Under the pieces are notes generated by a model. That model was not told where the DNA came from, did no database searches, and saw only the letters and a program-made list of their open reading frames with translations. Below, one piece after another: positions 16,747 to 26,080 of a DNA stretch of 64,000 bases. Numbering within the stretch: the stretch's first letter is position 1; every line of letters begins with the position of its first letter. The position numbers and the translations under genes were made by a program. The DNA comes from Ancylobacter rudongensis (GTDB lineage Bacteria > Pseudomonadota > Alphaproteobacteria > Rhizobiales > Xanthobacteraceae): the NCBI RefSeq assembly GCF_900100155.1, contig NZ_FMTP01000002.1:186001-250000 (forward strand). Reading direction: 5' to 3'.

Positions 16747-18114
16747 TCAGGTGACGGGAACGAGGGCACGGGAGGCGGGATCGACCTTGAGCAGCTTGCG
16801 CACCTGCGGGCTGGCGACGATCGCGCCTTTTCCGGCAAAGGCTTCGTGGTTCTTCTCGATATCGGCGGGCGTGTAGCGGTAGTTCACCATCAGCCCGGCC
16901 GCCTGGGCGATGCCCTTGGGCGAAAGATCGCCCATGGGATTGATACGCTCCAGCCGCGCGCCATTGCCCAGATGAAAGCGGGCGACCGGATCGACGGGGG
17001 CGCCCTTCGGCGTGCGGGCGGCGAGGAAGTAATAGGCGGCGATGGGGGCGAGCACGCCCGCCAGTTCCTCGCGCACCTCAGGCTTCTCCGCCCAGTCCGG
17101 CGCGTCGAGCGCCTCCAGCGCTTTGCGGTCGGCGGCGGAGAGGACGAGGCTCTCGTCGGCCCGGCGTTCGGCGTCCAGCCATTTGCGGAAGCCCGGCACC
17201 GGCGACAGGGTGACGAAGGTGGTCAGCGCCGGCAGTTCGCGGGCGATTTCGTCCAGCACCTGCTTGATGAGGAAATTGCCGAAGGAAACCCCGGCAAGGC
17301 CCTTCTGGCAGTTGGAGATGGAATAGAACACCGCCGTGGTGGCGTCCTGCGGCCGCAAAATGGGGCGGGCCGGATCGAGGATGGGGAAGATCGCGCCGGG
17401 GCTTTCCTTCATCAGCGCGACTTCGACAAAGATCAGCGGCTCGTCGACCAGCGCCGGGTGGAAGAAGGCGTAGCAGCGCCGGTCCGGTGAATCGACCCGC
17501 GCGCGCAGGTCGTCCCAGTCACGGATGGCGTGGACGGCCTCATAGCGGATGATCTTCTCCAGCACATTGGCCGGGGTCGACCAGTCGATGCGCTTGAGCA
17601 CCAGAAAGCCGCGATTGAACCAGGAGGAGAACAGGTGGGCGAAATCGCGGTCGACCTCGGCGAGGTCGCGCCGGCGGACCATCGCCTCCATTAGCTGCTC
17701 GCGCATCCGCACCAGCGAAAGCGTGCCGCCCGGCGCGAGGTTGAAGCGGCGAAAAAGCTCCTGCCGGCGCGGCTCGCTCGCCCGGTGCAGATCGGCGACG
17801 GCCGACGGGCTATTCCGGCCATAGGCCTCGATCGCGGCGGCGAGGCGTTCGCTGTCAGGCCCGAACTTCTCGGCCAGCACCTCGAAGAAGGCGATCGACT
17901 CGCCGGTCTTCATATGGGCGTAGCGGTCGAGGATGTCGGCGGCGAGGGCGACGCCTGAGGCTTCGCCGCGCCCGGACAGCAATGTCTGGCAACGCTCGGC
18001 CAGCGTCTCCACCCGCGTCGCCCCGTTCACCCGGTGCGAACGGTCGAGCAGCGTGCGGCCACGCTCGGCGATGGAGGCGAGCAGGTCTGCCACGAAGGAG
18101 GTGTTCGATCCCAT
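16747..18114 (-). CDS. matA: Malonyl-CoA decarboxylase MatA
   Basis: A protein of about 455 residues with the malonyl-CoA decarboxylase fold: an all-helical N-terminal half and a GNAT-like catalytic half. Visible family runs are FFHPALVDEPLIFVEVAL, SISNCQKGLAGVSFGNFLIKQV and LSPVPGFRKWL. It releases CO2 and acetyl-CoA from malonyl-CoA. The ATG at 18114 (MGSNTSFVADLL) is preferred over the start at 18201, which would reach into the operator region. First gene of matA-matB-matPQM, divergent from matR. Confidence 0.94.
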   Translation of the reverse strand: MGSNTSFVADLLASIAERGRTLLDRSHRVNGATRVETLAERCQTLLSGRGEASGVALAADILDRYAHMKTGESIAFFEVLAEKFGPDSERLAAAIEAYGRNSPSAVADLHRASEPRRQELFRRFNLAPGGTLSLVRMREQLMEAMVRRRDLAEVDRDFAHLFSSWFNRGFLVLKRIDWSTPANVLEKIIRYEAVHAIRDWDDLRARVDSPDRRCYAFFHPALVDEPLIFVEVALMKESPGAIFPILDPARPILRPQDATTAVFYSISNCQKGLAGVSFGNFLIKQVLDEIARELPALTTFVTLSPVPGFRKWLDAERRADESLVLSAADRKALEALDAPDWAEKPEVREELAGVLAPIAAYYFLAARTPKGAPVDPVARFHLGNGARLERINPMGDLSPKGIAQAAGLMVNYRYTPADIEKNHEAFAGKGAIVASPQVRKLLKVDPASRALVPVT

Positions 18115-18202
18115 GGCCGTTCCAATGGTGGAATTTTGCCCATGGCCACGTTGGAACGCGGCCCCTGTATGGAATGATGACGGATTTGCATCTCCAGTCA
18201 AC

Positions 18203-18220
18203 CATCAAGTATACAAGATG
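18203..18220. promoter_or_regulatory. MatR operator overlapping two opposed -10 boxes
   Basis: CATCAAGTATACAAGATG is an inverted repeat (CATC...GATG around GTATAC) in the matA-matR gap. Its reverse strand contains TCTTGTATAC, the half-site I recall for rhizobial MatR. The central TATACT on the minus strand and TATACA on the plus strand are good -10 hexamers; the plus-strand one has TTGCAT 18 nt upstream. Bound MatR would therefore block both promoters. Confidence 0.65.
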
Positions 18221-18246
18221 ACGCCTCTTGCATTGCAGCAGGGAAA

Positions 18247-18939
18247 ATGGCTCTCTCTGTGCGGAGGTATGCCGTGCGTGGTGAACAGACGCCGAGGCTT
18301 CGCGAAGCCCTTGAGGAAGACATCGTCGCCGGACGGCTGCGCCCGGGGCAACGGCTTGACGAGGCCGGCCTCGCCGAGCGCTTCCGCGTGTCGCGCACGC
18401 CGATCCGCGAGGCGCTGATCCAGCTCTCCGCCTCCGGCCTGATCGAGATGCGCCCCCGGCGGGGGGCATTCGTGGCGCTGCTCGGCCCGCGCGAACTGGT
18501 CGAATCCTTCGAGCTGATGGCGGAGATCGAGGCCTCCTGCGCGCGGCTCGCGGCGCAGCGGCTGGGACCGGCGGACCGTGCGGCGATTACGGAGGCGCAT
18601 GTCGCCTGCCAGCAGGCGGTCGCCGCCGGCGACGACGATGCCTATTACCCCGCCAACGCTCATTTCCATGCCGCGATCTACGCGGCGACCGGCAACCGCG
18701 TGCTGCGGGCCGAGGCGACACGGCTGCAGACCGCCCTGCAACCCTATCGGCGGCTCCAGCTGAAGGTGCCGCGCCGGATTGCCAACTCTCTTGCCGAGCA
18801 CGAGGCCATTCTGGAGGCCCTGCTCGCCGGCGATGGCGCGGGCGCCGCCGACCGGATCCGCGCCCATGTCCTGGTGCAGGGCGAACGATTCATGACGCTG
18901 CTGGCCGCGCTCCAGCAGGAAGCGCAGATGGCCGATTGA
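18247..18939 (+). CDS. matR: GntR/FadR-type regulator MatR
   Basis: A 230-residue FadR-subfamily GntR regulator. The winged helix is at about residues 15-80 (LDEAGLAERFRVSRTPIREALIQLSASGLIE) and the all-helical FCD ligand domain at 85-220, with likely metal/carboxylate residues in NAHFHAAIYAATGN and LAEHEAILEALLAGD. It is divergent from matA across 132 nt with an evident palindromic operator. MatR in rhizobia responds to malonate and controls the mat genes and itself. Confidence 0.92.
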   Translation: MALSVRRYAVRGEQTPRLREALEEDIVAGRLRPGQRLDEAGLAERFRVSRTPIREALIQLSASGLIEMRPRRGAFVALLGPRELVESFELMAEIEASCARLAAQRLGPADRAAITEAHVACQQAVAAGDDDAYYPANAHFHAAIYAATGNRVLRAEATRLQTALQPYRRLQLKVPRRIANSLAEHEAILEALLAGDGAGAADRIRAHVLVQGERFMTLLAALQQEAQMAD

Positions 18940-18969
18940 TCAGCCGGCTGCGGCGACGCGCCGGGCCGC

Positions 18970-20595
18970 TCAGTTCCGCCGCGCCTTGATGTCCCGCAGC
19001 ACTTCGCGGGCGGCGTTGAAGCCGGGAATGCCGGAGACGCCGCCGCCGGGATGCATGGAGGAGCCGCAGATATAGAGCCCCTTCACCGGCGTGCGGTAAT
19101 CGGCATAGCCAGAGACCGGCCGCTGGAAGAACAGCTGGTCGGTCGAGAGCTCGCCGTGGAAGATGTGGCCCTGCGGCAGGTTGACGATGTTCTCGATATC
19201 AGGCGCGACCAGCAGCTGCGCCTCGATGACATCGTCGCGGAAGCCGGGGGCGTACTCCTCGATGGTGTCGAACACCGTCTTGCGGAAGTTCTCCTTCTCG
19301 TTCGCCCAGTCGCCGCCCTTCAGCGTATAGGGCGCGTGGCCGCCGAACAGATTGACCACATGCTTGCCCGGGGGCGCCAGCGTCGTGTCCACCATGGTCG
19401 GCACCACGGGGGTGATGAAGGGGCGCGACGAGTACCACCCATGCTTGGCCTCGTCATAGGCGCGCTCCAGATAGTCGATATCGGGCGCGATGTGCATGTA
19501 GGTCGGGTAGTCGAAGCTGCCGAGCGTCCCCTCGCGCCGCACCCGGTCCAGAATGCGGTATTGCGGCGGGCGCTCGCAGGCGATGTTCATCTTGAAGGCG
19601 GTCGAAAAGGTCCGGTAGCCCTTGATCTCCCGCACCACCTCTTCCGGCAGGTGCCGTTCGCCGACAAGGTTGAGATAGAGCGTCTTGGCGTCGGCATTGG
19701 AGATGATGGTCTTCGCCGCATAGCTCTCGCCGGTGGCGGTCGAGACCGCCGTCGCGCGGCCGTTCTGGATGCGCACTTCCTTGATTGGCGCGCCGGTGAC
19801 GATGTCGACACCCTTCTCGCGCGCCGAGGCGGCCAGCGCCTGGGTGATCGATCCCATGCCGCCCTTGATGAAGCCCCAGCCGCCGGCGCCCTCATGCTCG
19901 CCCATGATGTGGTGCATGATGACATAGGCCGAGCCCGGGGTTTTCGGCCCGGCGAAGGTGCCGATCGAGGCGTAATAGGCCAGCACCGCCATGATGCGGT
20001 CGTCATCGAACCATTCGCGCAGGAAGTCATAGGCGCTCATCGTCAGCATATCGACGATGCGGTACATCTTCCGCCCGATCTTGCGATGGCGCCACAGCAG
20101 CGAGGCGCCGTCCTTGAAGGTGCGCCAGTCGCGCTTGGTCGGATCGACCGGCGTCTCCCACAGCAGCTTGCGCACGATGTTGGCCGCCTCGTTCAGATAG
20201 CGGTCGAATTCGGGATAGATATCGGCATCATGCTGGGAAAAGCGGGCGAAGCTCGCCTGCGACTTGGCGATGTTGTCGGAGAACAGGATGTAGTTGTCGC
20301 CGTCGAGCGGGGAGACCATGTCCGAGCAGGGCAGCACTTCGAGCCCATGCCGCTTCAGCTCCAGCTCGCGGATGATGCGCGGGTGCAGAAGGCTCATCAG
20401 ATAGGAGAAAATCGAGGCCCGGAAACCGGGGGCGATCTCCTCCGTCACCGCCGCGCCGCCAACGACGTCGCGCCGCTCCAGCACCAGCACCTTCTGCCCG
20501 GCCTTGGCGAGATAGTTCGCGCAGACGAGCCCGTTATGCCCGGCGCCGATGATGATCGCGTCGTAAACCTTGCCTACGGTGATGTCGGCACTCAT
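18970..20595 (-). CDS. CrtI/phytoene-desaturase-like FAD oxidoreductase
   Basis: A 541-residue flavoprotein. The dinucleotide motif IIIGAGHNGLVCANYLAKAG lies at about residues 14-33, and the C-terminal FAD run GLYICGSSMHPGGGVSGIPGFNAA near 510. This belongs to the COG1233-type NAD(P)/FAD oxidoreductases that include phytoene desaturases, but no carotenoid gene is nearby. It is the last gene of the minus-strand operon with a Rieske oxygenase, aldolase, isomerase-like protein, desaturase and ABC importer. A dehydrogenase or desaturase on an imported organic substrate is a fair guess. The ATG at 20595 is preferred over 20658, which lies in the Rieske gene tail. Confidence 0.85.
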   Translation of the reverse strand: MSADITVGKVYDAIIIGAGHNGLVCANYLAKAGQKVLVLERRDVVGGAAVTEEIAPGFRASIFSYLMSLLHPRIIRELELKRHGLEVLPCSDMVSPLDGDNYILFSDNIAKSQASFARFSQHDADIYPEFDRYLNEAANIVRKLLWETPVDPTKRDWRTFKDGASLLWRHRKIGRKMYRIVDMLTMSAYDFLREWFDDDRIMAVLAYYASIGTFAGPKTPGSAYVIMHHIMGEHEGAGGWGFIKGGMGSITQALAASAREKGVDIVTGAPIKEVRIQNGRATAVSTATGESYAAKTIISNADAKTLYLNLVGERHLPEEVVREIKGYRTFSTAFKMNIACERPPQYRILDRVRREGTLGSFDYPTYMHIAPDIDYLERAYDEAKHGWYSSRPFITPVVPTMVDTTLAPPGKHVVNLFGGHAPYTLKGGDWANEKENFRKTVFDTIEEYAPGFRDDVIEAQLLVAPDIENIVNLPQGHIFHGELSTDQLFFQRPVSGYADYRTPVKGLYICGSSMHPGGGVSGIPGFNAAREVLRDIKARRN

Positions 20596-20641
20596 CGCTT
20601 CAACCCCAATCTGACTGGACCCGGCCCGAAGGCGGCACGCA

Positions 20642-21727
20642 CTATTCGGCGGCGACACCCCGCAGCGGGGCCTTCGGTGCGAGCCCGTCGCGGCACATGT
20701 TCTGGAAGGCCTTCACCGCGTATTCGTATTTCGGCGAGAGCGGCCCACGCGTGTAGATGCCGGCCTCGAGGTTGCGCTGGACGCCGGTGATGATGTCGAG
20801 ATCCTCGGTCACGATCTGCGCCGACCATTCCGCCGACTGGCGGTTCGCCTCCGCCTTCTCCGGCGAGACGTCGTTGAAGAAGTACCAGTTGATGTGGCGG
20901 ATGCGCCCCGGCCCCAGCGGCTCGACGGTGGCGATGGAGGAGCCCCAGTCGTAGAGATTCAGCATCAGGAAAGGGAAGCGGTAGAAATAGAGGCCCCGCG
21001 TCAACCCGCCATCGCGCTTGGGCGCGTGCAGGTGGAAGAACTTGTCCGTCGCATAGGTGTCGATGCGGTAATTGTCGATATCCAGCGACTGGCACAGGCC
21101 CGGATGCATGGTCCGGCAGTGGTAGCATTCGAGATAGTTCTCGCCATAGACCTTCCAGTCGACGGCGCAGTCGCGATCCTTCGACATGAAATAATGCTGC
21201 TGCTCCAGCGGATAATCCGCCGCCATGGCATGGATCGGGCCGAGCCAGTCGATGAGGCTCTCGTCGCCGCGGGCGATGCGCAGAAACACGAGGCCGCGCC
21301 ATTCCTCGGCATCAATGGCATAGAGCCCCCAGGCCTGGGGATCGAAGGCGATGCCCTCGCCGAAATCCACCGCCTTGTTCAGGGCGCCGTCACGGGTGAA
21401 GCTCCAGCTGTGATAGGGGCAGACCACCAGCTTGCCGCAATGGCCTTCCTCCTTCTCCAGCAGCTGCGCGCCGCGATGGCGGCACACATTGTGGAAGGCG
21501 CGCACCACCCCGTCATCGTCGCGGATGACGAAGACGGGGTAGCCCGCCAGCGTGCCGGAGACATAGTCGCCCGGGTTCTTCAGCCGTTCCGACCAGGTGA
21601 ACAGCATCCAGCTGCGGGCGAAGATCTCCTTGCGCTCGCGCTGGTAGAGAGCGGGATCGCAATAATCGCTGGCCGGCAGCGTCCAGTCGAACATGCCACC
21701 GCTGGCGGCGTGGGTTTCGGCACTCAT
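20642..21727 (-). CDS. Rieske non-haem iron oxygenase, alpha-subunit type
   Basis: A 361-residue oxygenase. Rieske ligands are Cys82-x-His84 (CRHRGAQLLE) and Cys103-x2-His106 (CPYHSWSF). The mononuclear iron site is seen as ENYLECYHCRTMHPG, with Glu200, His203 and His208 around it. Members hydroxylate aromatic rings or demethylate quaternary amines, fed by a separate reductase. No reductase or ferredoxin gene is in this cluster, so electrons must come from elsewhere. The ATG at 21727 has a good ribosome-binding site (GGGAGAAC, 5 nt before). The neighbouring amine-type ABC importer favours a nitrogenous substrate, but this is inference. Confidence 0.92.
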   Translation of the reverse strand: MSAETHAASGGMFDWTLPASDYCDPALYQRERKEIFARSWMLFTWSERLKNPGDYVSGTLAGYPVFVIRDDDGVVRAFHNVCRHRGAQLLEKEEGHCGKLVVCPYHSWSFTRDGALNKAVDFGEGIAFDPQAWGLYAIDAEEWRGLVFLRIARGDESLIDWLGPIHAMAADYPLEQQHYFMSKDRDCAVDWKVYGENYLECYHCRTMHPGLCQSLDIDNYRIDTYATDKFFHLHAPKRDGGLTRGLYFYRFPFLMLNLYDWGSSIATVEPLGPGRIRHINWYFFNDVSPEKAEANRQSAEWSAQIVTEDLDIITGVQRNLEAGIYTRGPLSPKYEYAVKAFQNMCRDGLAPKAPLRGVAAE

Positions 21728-21772
21728 GTGCGGTTCTCCCGGGCTTTCGGATCTTGCTGATCCCTTGAATGT

Positions 21773-22534
21773 TCAGGTGCGGTAGGAGGGATCGATGTCG
21801 TCGAGCAGGCGCAGATGGGCGTCCCATTCGAGCTGAAGGTCGCCATCGTCGAAATTCATCTGGTCGTATTGCGCCCCGACCTTCTCGCAGACCTCGCGCG
21901 GTGGCAGCACGATCTCGCGGCCCATGGAAAGCGTCGCCACCTGCACCTCGCAGGCGCGCTCCAGATAGAACATCAGGTTGAACGCCTCGGCGACGCTGCG
22001 CCCGACGGTGAGCAGGCCGTGATTGCGCAGCAGCAGCCCGCAATGCGTGCCGAGGTCGGCGATGATGCGCGCGCGCTCGTCGAGGTCGAGCGCGATGCCC
22101 TCATAGTCATGCAGGCCCAGCCGGCCATAGAACTGCAGCGCGATCTGGTTGAGCGGCAGCAGCCCTTCCTTCAGCGAGGCCACCGCCATGCCGGCACGGG
22201 TATGGGTGTGGATGACGCAGGCGGCGTCGTGCCGGGCCATGTGCACGGCGGAGTGGATGGTGAAGCCGGCCGGATTCACCCGGTGCGGACTGTCGCCGAC
22301 CTTGTTGCCGTCGACATCGATCTTCACCAGCGAGGAGGCGGTGATCTCCTCCCAGCGATGCCCGTAGGGGTTGATGAGAAACCGCCCCGGCTCGCCGGGC
22401 ACCCGCACGGTGCAATGGGTGTAGATGAGGTCGGTCATCCGGTAATGCGCGAGCAGCCGGTAGCAGGCGGCGAGGTCGACCCGCTGCTGCCATTCGGCGG
22501 CGCTCATATCGGGGCTCAGGCTGGCAACGGCCAT
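21773..22534 (-). CDS. Class II aldolase/adducin-family protein
   Basis: A 253-residue protein. Metal-binding His109 and His111 lie in VIHTHTRAGMAVAS, with a further His in LLLRNHGLLTVG near 170, the normal Zn site of this family. Enzymes of this fold cleave sugar phosphates, decarboxylate or epimerise; substrate is not predictable. It lies 45 nt before the Rieske gene and 12 nt after the TIM-barrel gene, so all are co-transcribed. Possibly it cleaves the product of the oxygenase steps. Confidence 0.88.
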   Translation of the reverse strand: MAVASLSPDMSAAEWQQRVDLAACYRLLAHYRMTDLIYTHCTVRVPGEPGRFLINPYGHRWEEITASSLVKIDVDGNKVGDSPHRVNPAGFTIHSAVHMARHDAACVIHTHTRAGMAVASLKEGLLPLNQIALQFYGRLGLHDYEGIALDLDERARIIADLGTHCGLLLRNHGLLTVGRSVAEAFNLMFYLERACEVQVATLSMGREIVLPPREVCEKVGAQYDQMNFDDGDLQLEWDAHLRLLDDIDPSYRT

Positions 22535-22546
22535 GATGGCTTTTCC

Positions 22547-23404
22547 TCAGTTCGGTTCGGCAACGGGGCGCGCAGCGGCGGCGTCCCAGTCCTCAAGCGC
22601 CCATTGGCGCAGGTGCAGGGCTTCCTCCGCGCGGTCCGACAATTCCTCGCCCTGCGCATCGGTGATGGCGTAGTCGCGGGGCCCGAGCTCGCACAGAAAC
22701 AGGCAGTCGGCGTCAGTGCCGTGTCGCGCCTGCCATGAGGTGAACCCACGCCGCCACCAGTCGCGGAACACGGCGACCCAGGGCTGGTGCTGGGGGAAAT
22801 GCAGCGGCAGCTGCACCTGGCAGCGATTGGCCACCCGGCCCTGGAAGCTGTCCGAGCGCTCCAGCAGCCGGCCCACCTGCGCCTGATACGCGGTGCTGAT
22901 CGGCAGCATCATCTCGCGGTCGACGACATAGTGCGACAGGTCGGCGGCGAGCCGCAGCTCGGGGATGGCGTCGAGCAGCAGCAGCGTCGCGAACATGTCG
23001 TTGGTGATGCAGTTGCGGTGGGTCTCGAACTGAAGCGGCACGCCCTCCTCCCGCCCGATCCGCATCCACGCCTCGATGACGGGCACCATCTCCGCCACCG
23101 AGAGCGGCATCACCTGACCGATGACGATGACGAAGGGCGCGCCGATCTCCTTGGCGAGGTGCAGCGCCGGGCGCAGTTCCTCGATCGAGCGCGGGAAGGC
23201 CGTCAGCAGCCCGCCAAGCCCGGTGCGGGCGAATTCCGGCACCGTTTCACGCGCCGCGTCGATGTCCATGGCGCCGAGATCGATTGCCATGCCGTCGAAG
23301 CCGGCCGCCTTCACCGCGTCGAAGCGCTCGGCCACCGGCCGCTCCGGCGTGCCGGGGCGGCGCCGTTCGGTGGCCCAGAGCGACTGGTAGACCTTGAGCG
23401 GCAT
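22547..23404 (-). CDS. Sugar phosphate isomerase/epimerase-like TIM barrel
   Basis: A 285-residue protein with the xylose-isomerase-like TIM-barrel pattern: FDAVKAAGFDGMAIDLGAM, a Glu-His stretch FETHRNCITND near residue 130 and LAADLSHYVVDREM near 155, which supply metal-binding acid and His residues. Exact reaction unknown. It overlaps neither neighbour but lies only 3 nt after the desaturase gene. The start ATG at 23404 gives MPLKVYQSLWATE, with no credible longer form. Confidence 0.78.
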   Translation of the reverse strand: MPLKVYQSLWATERRRPGTPERPVAERFDAVKAAGFDGMAIDLGAMDIDAARETVPEFARTGLGGLLTAFPRSIEELRPALHLAKEIGAPFVIVIGQVMPLSVAEMVPVIEAWMRIGREEGVPLQFETHRNCITNDMFATLLLLDAIPELRLAADLSHYVVDREMMLPISTAYQAQVGRLLERSDSFQGRVANRCQVQLPLHFPQHQPWVAVFRDWWRRGFTSWQARHGTDADCLFLCELGPRDYAITDAQGEELSDRAEEALHLRQWALEDWDAAAARPVAEPN

Positions 23405-23407
23405 GGG

Positions 23408-24406
23408 TCAGGCCTGCTTCGCGGTGCGAGGCCCGACCGGCTCCAGGTCGGTGTCGTCCATGATCCAGATCTTGTCGTCGGGATAGTCGGCCTCGGTGCG
23501 CCCGTTCCAGAACGCCCTGATCACCGCCAGCTGGAAGCCGAGATAGGTCATGGAATGCGGCTTGCGGCCCTTCTCCACGAAGATGGTGCGATGCAGGTCC
23601 GGCAGCCGGTGGAACGGCACGCCGGGGAAGGCGTGATGGGCGGTGTGGAACTGCATGTTCCAGCACATCCAGCGCATGATCGCGTTGGTGCGCGTCGTGC
23701 GGGTGTTCTCGGTGATCTGGTCGATATGCGGCAGGCCGAGATGCTCGATGGTGTTCTGCAGCTGGTGCACCGGCTTCATGACCAGCATCGGCAGCAGCCA
23801 GAGCTTGACCGCGATCCAGCTGCCCGTCGCCACGGAAAGGACGGCGATCAGCGCGTAGCCGGCCATATGCCAGCGCGCTTCGCGGATCACCCTCGGGTGC
23901 TGGTCGGCGGGAATGTAGTGCTCGCTGACGATGCCGAGCGAAAAACGGATGACGCGGCGGATGCGGGTGTACCAATAGGTCGGGCCCAGCACCCAGAGCA
24001 GATAGGACAGCATCGAGTAGCGCTCGCGGCCCAGTTCACCGTCGCCTTCCCAGTCCTGGGTGTAGCGGTGATGGGCGAAGTGCTGGATCTGGTCGAAATC
24101 GCGGGGATAGATTAGCACGAAGCCGAACAGGCGGCCGAAAAACTCGTTGAGGCCCTTGGTCTTGAAGACCGTCGAATGGCTCATCTCGTGCTGGCCGGCA
24201 TAGAGGAAGTTGATCAGCATGCCGTGCGCGATGAACGCCGGCACCATCCACCAGCTGCCCCAGCTGAACCAGAGCGCCGCGCCGGTGACGGCGAGCGCAC
24301 CGAGATGGCTGCCGAGCTGGATGAAGCCCGAGACATCCGACTTGAGGCTCAGTTCCTTGAGCCGGGACGGACTGATCATGTCCTTGCGGCCGAATACCTC
24401 GTCCAT
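23408..24406 (-). CDS. Membrane fatty acid desaturase / hydroxylase-family protein
   Basis: A 332-residue di-iron membrane enzyme. Three histidine boxes are visible: HEMSH (73-77), HFAHH (109-113) and HTAHH near 257, with three to four hydrophobic stretches between them. The family includes fatty acyl desaturases, carotenoid ketolases and alkane-type hydroxylases. The gene is sandwiched between the ABC permease gene (1-nt gap) and the isomerase-like gene, so it should act on a small imported molecule or its derivative, not on bulk lipid. That is inference. Confidence 0.88.
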   Translation of the reverse strand: MDEVFGRKDMISPSRLKELSLKSDVSGFIQLGSHLGALAVTGAALWFSWGSWWMVPAFIAHGMLINFLYAGQHEMSHSTVFKTKGLNEFFGRLFGFVLIYPRDFDQIQHFAHHRYTQDWEGDGELGRERYSMLSYLLWVLGPTYWYTRIRRVIRFSLGIVSEHYIPADQHPRVIREARWHMAGYALIAVLSVATGSWIAVKLWLLPMLVMKPVHQLQNTIEHLGLPHIDQITENTRTTRTNAIMRWMCWNMQFHTAHHAFPGVPFHRLPDLHRTIFVEKGRKPHSMTYLGFQLAVIRAFWNGRTEADYPDDKIWIMDDTDLEPVGPRTAKQA

Positions 24407-24407
24407 C

Positions 24408-25220
24408 TCATTCCTCCTCGAATTCCGGGCGGCGCTGGAACGCCATGCGGGCCAGCAGGACCAGCAGGGTGACGACGATCAGCACCACCGAAATGGCAGC
24501 GATCGCCGGATCGACATTGTCGCGAAGACCCATCCACATCAGGCGCGGCAGGGTGATCGCGTCGACGCTGGTGATGAACAGCGTCACGCCGATCTCCTCC
24601 CAGGACAGGACGAACACCAGCAGCGCCGCCGTCGCGACGCCGAAGGCGATGTTGGGCAGGATGACGTGGAAGATGCGCTGGGCGACGCTCGCGCCCATGC
24701 CGCGCGCGGCGAGGTCGATGCGCCGGTCCACCTGCGCCAGCGCCACCAGCACCATCACCACCGCGAAGGGCACGGTCATCACCGTGTGGGCGAGGGTCAC
24801 GCCGATGACGCTGTCGAAGCCGATGGAATGGGACATCTGCGACATGCCGGTCAGCAGGAAATACAGCGTCATCGCCGAGACCACCGGCGGCACGATCATC
24901 GGCAGCAGCACGAAGCCGACCAGAAGCTGGGAAAAGCGCGGCTGCAGCATCCAGATGCCGAGCGCGAAGCTGGTCGCCAGCGTGGTCGAGAGGACGCTGG
25001 TGAACAGGCCGATGCGGGCACTCAGCAGGATGCTGCGCAGCCAGTCCGGGTTTTCGAACAGCGTGCGGTAATGGGTCAGCGAAAGGCTGCCCTTGGGCAG
25101 CGTCAGCAGCCGGCCGGGCGTGAACGAGATCGGCACCACCGCCAGCAGCGGCAGCAGCAGGAACACCCCCACCAGAAGGGCGAGCACGACCGCGACGGGG
25201 CCGGGGCGCTGGATCCTCAT
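24408..25220 (-). CDS. ABC importer permease, PotC type
   Basis: A 270-residue inner-membrane protein with about six helices and the EAA-loop pattern AARGMGASVAQRIFHVILPNI at about residues 158-178. It belongs to the polyamine/opine/2-aminoethylphosphonate importer permeases. It overlaps the PotB-type gene (ATGA). The substrate of the importer is unknown but probably cationic. Confidence 0.9.
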   Translation of the reverse strand: MRIQRPGPVAVVLALLVGVFLLLPLLAVVPISFTPGRLLTLPKGSLSLTHYRTLFENPDWLRSILLSARIGLFTSVLSTTLATSFALGIWMLQPRFSQLLVGFVLLPMIVPPVVSAMTLYFLLTGMSQMSHSIGFDSVIGVTLAHTVMTVPFAVVMVLVALAQVDRRIDLAARGMGASVAQRIFHVILPNIAFGVATAALLVFVLSWEEIGVTLFITSVDAITLPRLMWMGLRDNVDPAIAAISVVLIVVTLLVLLARMAFQRRPEFEEE

Positions 25221-26056
25221 CGCCCGCCCCCCGTCAGGCCGAGCCGGGCGAAGCGCGCGAGCAGGCCCATCAGCGCCGCGACGATGACGACCAGCGCCAC
25301 GCTGATCGCCGCGCCCAGCCCCCAGTCGGGGCTCTGGAACATGCGCAGATACACCAGCTCGGCCACCATGATCGACCGCCCGCCGCCAAGAATGGCCGGG
25401 GTGACGAAGAAGCCGAGGCTGAACACGAAGACGATCAGCGTCGCCCCGATCACGCCGGGCAGCGTCAGCGGCAGGAACACCGACCAGAAGATGCGCAGGC
25501 GCGAGGCGCCCATGCCGCGCGCGGCGAGCAGCATCCGCTCGTCCACCGTCCGCATCGCCGAGGCGAGCGGCAGCACCGCGAAGGGGATGAGCACATGCAC
25601 CATGCCGGCGATCACGCTCGGCTCGTTACGTACCAGCGCCAGCGGCCCGTCGGTGAGACCGAGCGCCTGCAGCGACGCATTGACGATGCCGCGCGTCGAC
25701 AGCAGGGCGAGCCAGCCGAAAGCGCGCGTCAGCAGCGAGATCCAGAACGGTACGAAGATGCAGATCTCGATCAGGCGGCGCTGCAGCCGGGAGCCGCGCA
25801 CCCAGACATAGGTGACCGCATAGGCGCAGGCGACCGCGATGACCGTCACGATGAGGCAGATGCGGAAGGTGCGCAGGAACACCGACTGCACCAGCGGATC
25901 GCCGACCAGCCGCTCATACTGGCCCAGGCCCGGCTCCGGCAGCGTGACGCTCCACAGCGCCACGCCGAGGAACGGCAGGGCATAGGCAAACGCCAGGAAC
26001 AGCACCAGAGGTGCCGTCAGGGCGAGTGCGGGCCAGAATGCCGAGGAACTGCGCAT
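25217..26056 (-). CDS. ABC importer permease, PotB type
   Basis: A 279-residue inner-membrane protein with about six helices. The EAA-loop is AARGMGASRLRIFWSVFLPLTLP at about residues 183-205. The ATG at 26056 (MRSSSAFWPALALTAPLVLF) opens the first helix; a longer reading to 26662 is antisense to the binding-protein gene and is rejected. It follows the binding-protein gene after a 56-nt gap with a strong stem-loop. Confidence 0.9.
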   Translation of the reverse strand: MRSSSAFWPALALTAPLVLFLAFAYALPFLGVALWSVTLPEPGLGQYERLVGDPLVQSVFLRTFRICLIVTVIAVACAYAVTYVWVRGSRLQRRLIEICIFVPFWISLLTRAFGWLALLSTRGIVNASLQALGLTDGPLALVRNEPSVIAGMVHVLIPFAVLPLASAMRTVDERMLLAARGMGASRLRIFWSVFLPLTLPGVIGATLIVFVFSLGFFVTPAILGGGRSIMVAELVYLRMFQSPDWGLGAAISVALVVIVAALMGLLARFARLGLTGGGR

Positions 26057-26080
26057 GGTTTGATCCGTCGATGGAGCAGC

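Noticed and set aside
18118-18158. CGTTCCAA...TTGGAACG repeat upstream of matA as a second operator
   Set aside because: The arms are only 8 bp, 25 nt apart, and one arm is part of the matA ribosome-binding region. The 18203-18220 palindrome explains regulation better.
24210-25811. Plus-strand frame of 533 codons across the ABC permease genes
   Set aside because: Antisense to two permease genes with clear family features; low-complexity His/Gln/Arg composition is the mirror of hydrophobic codons.
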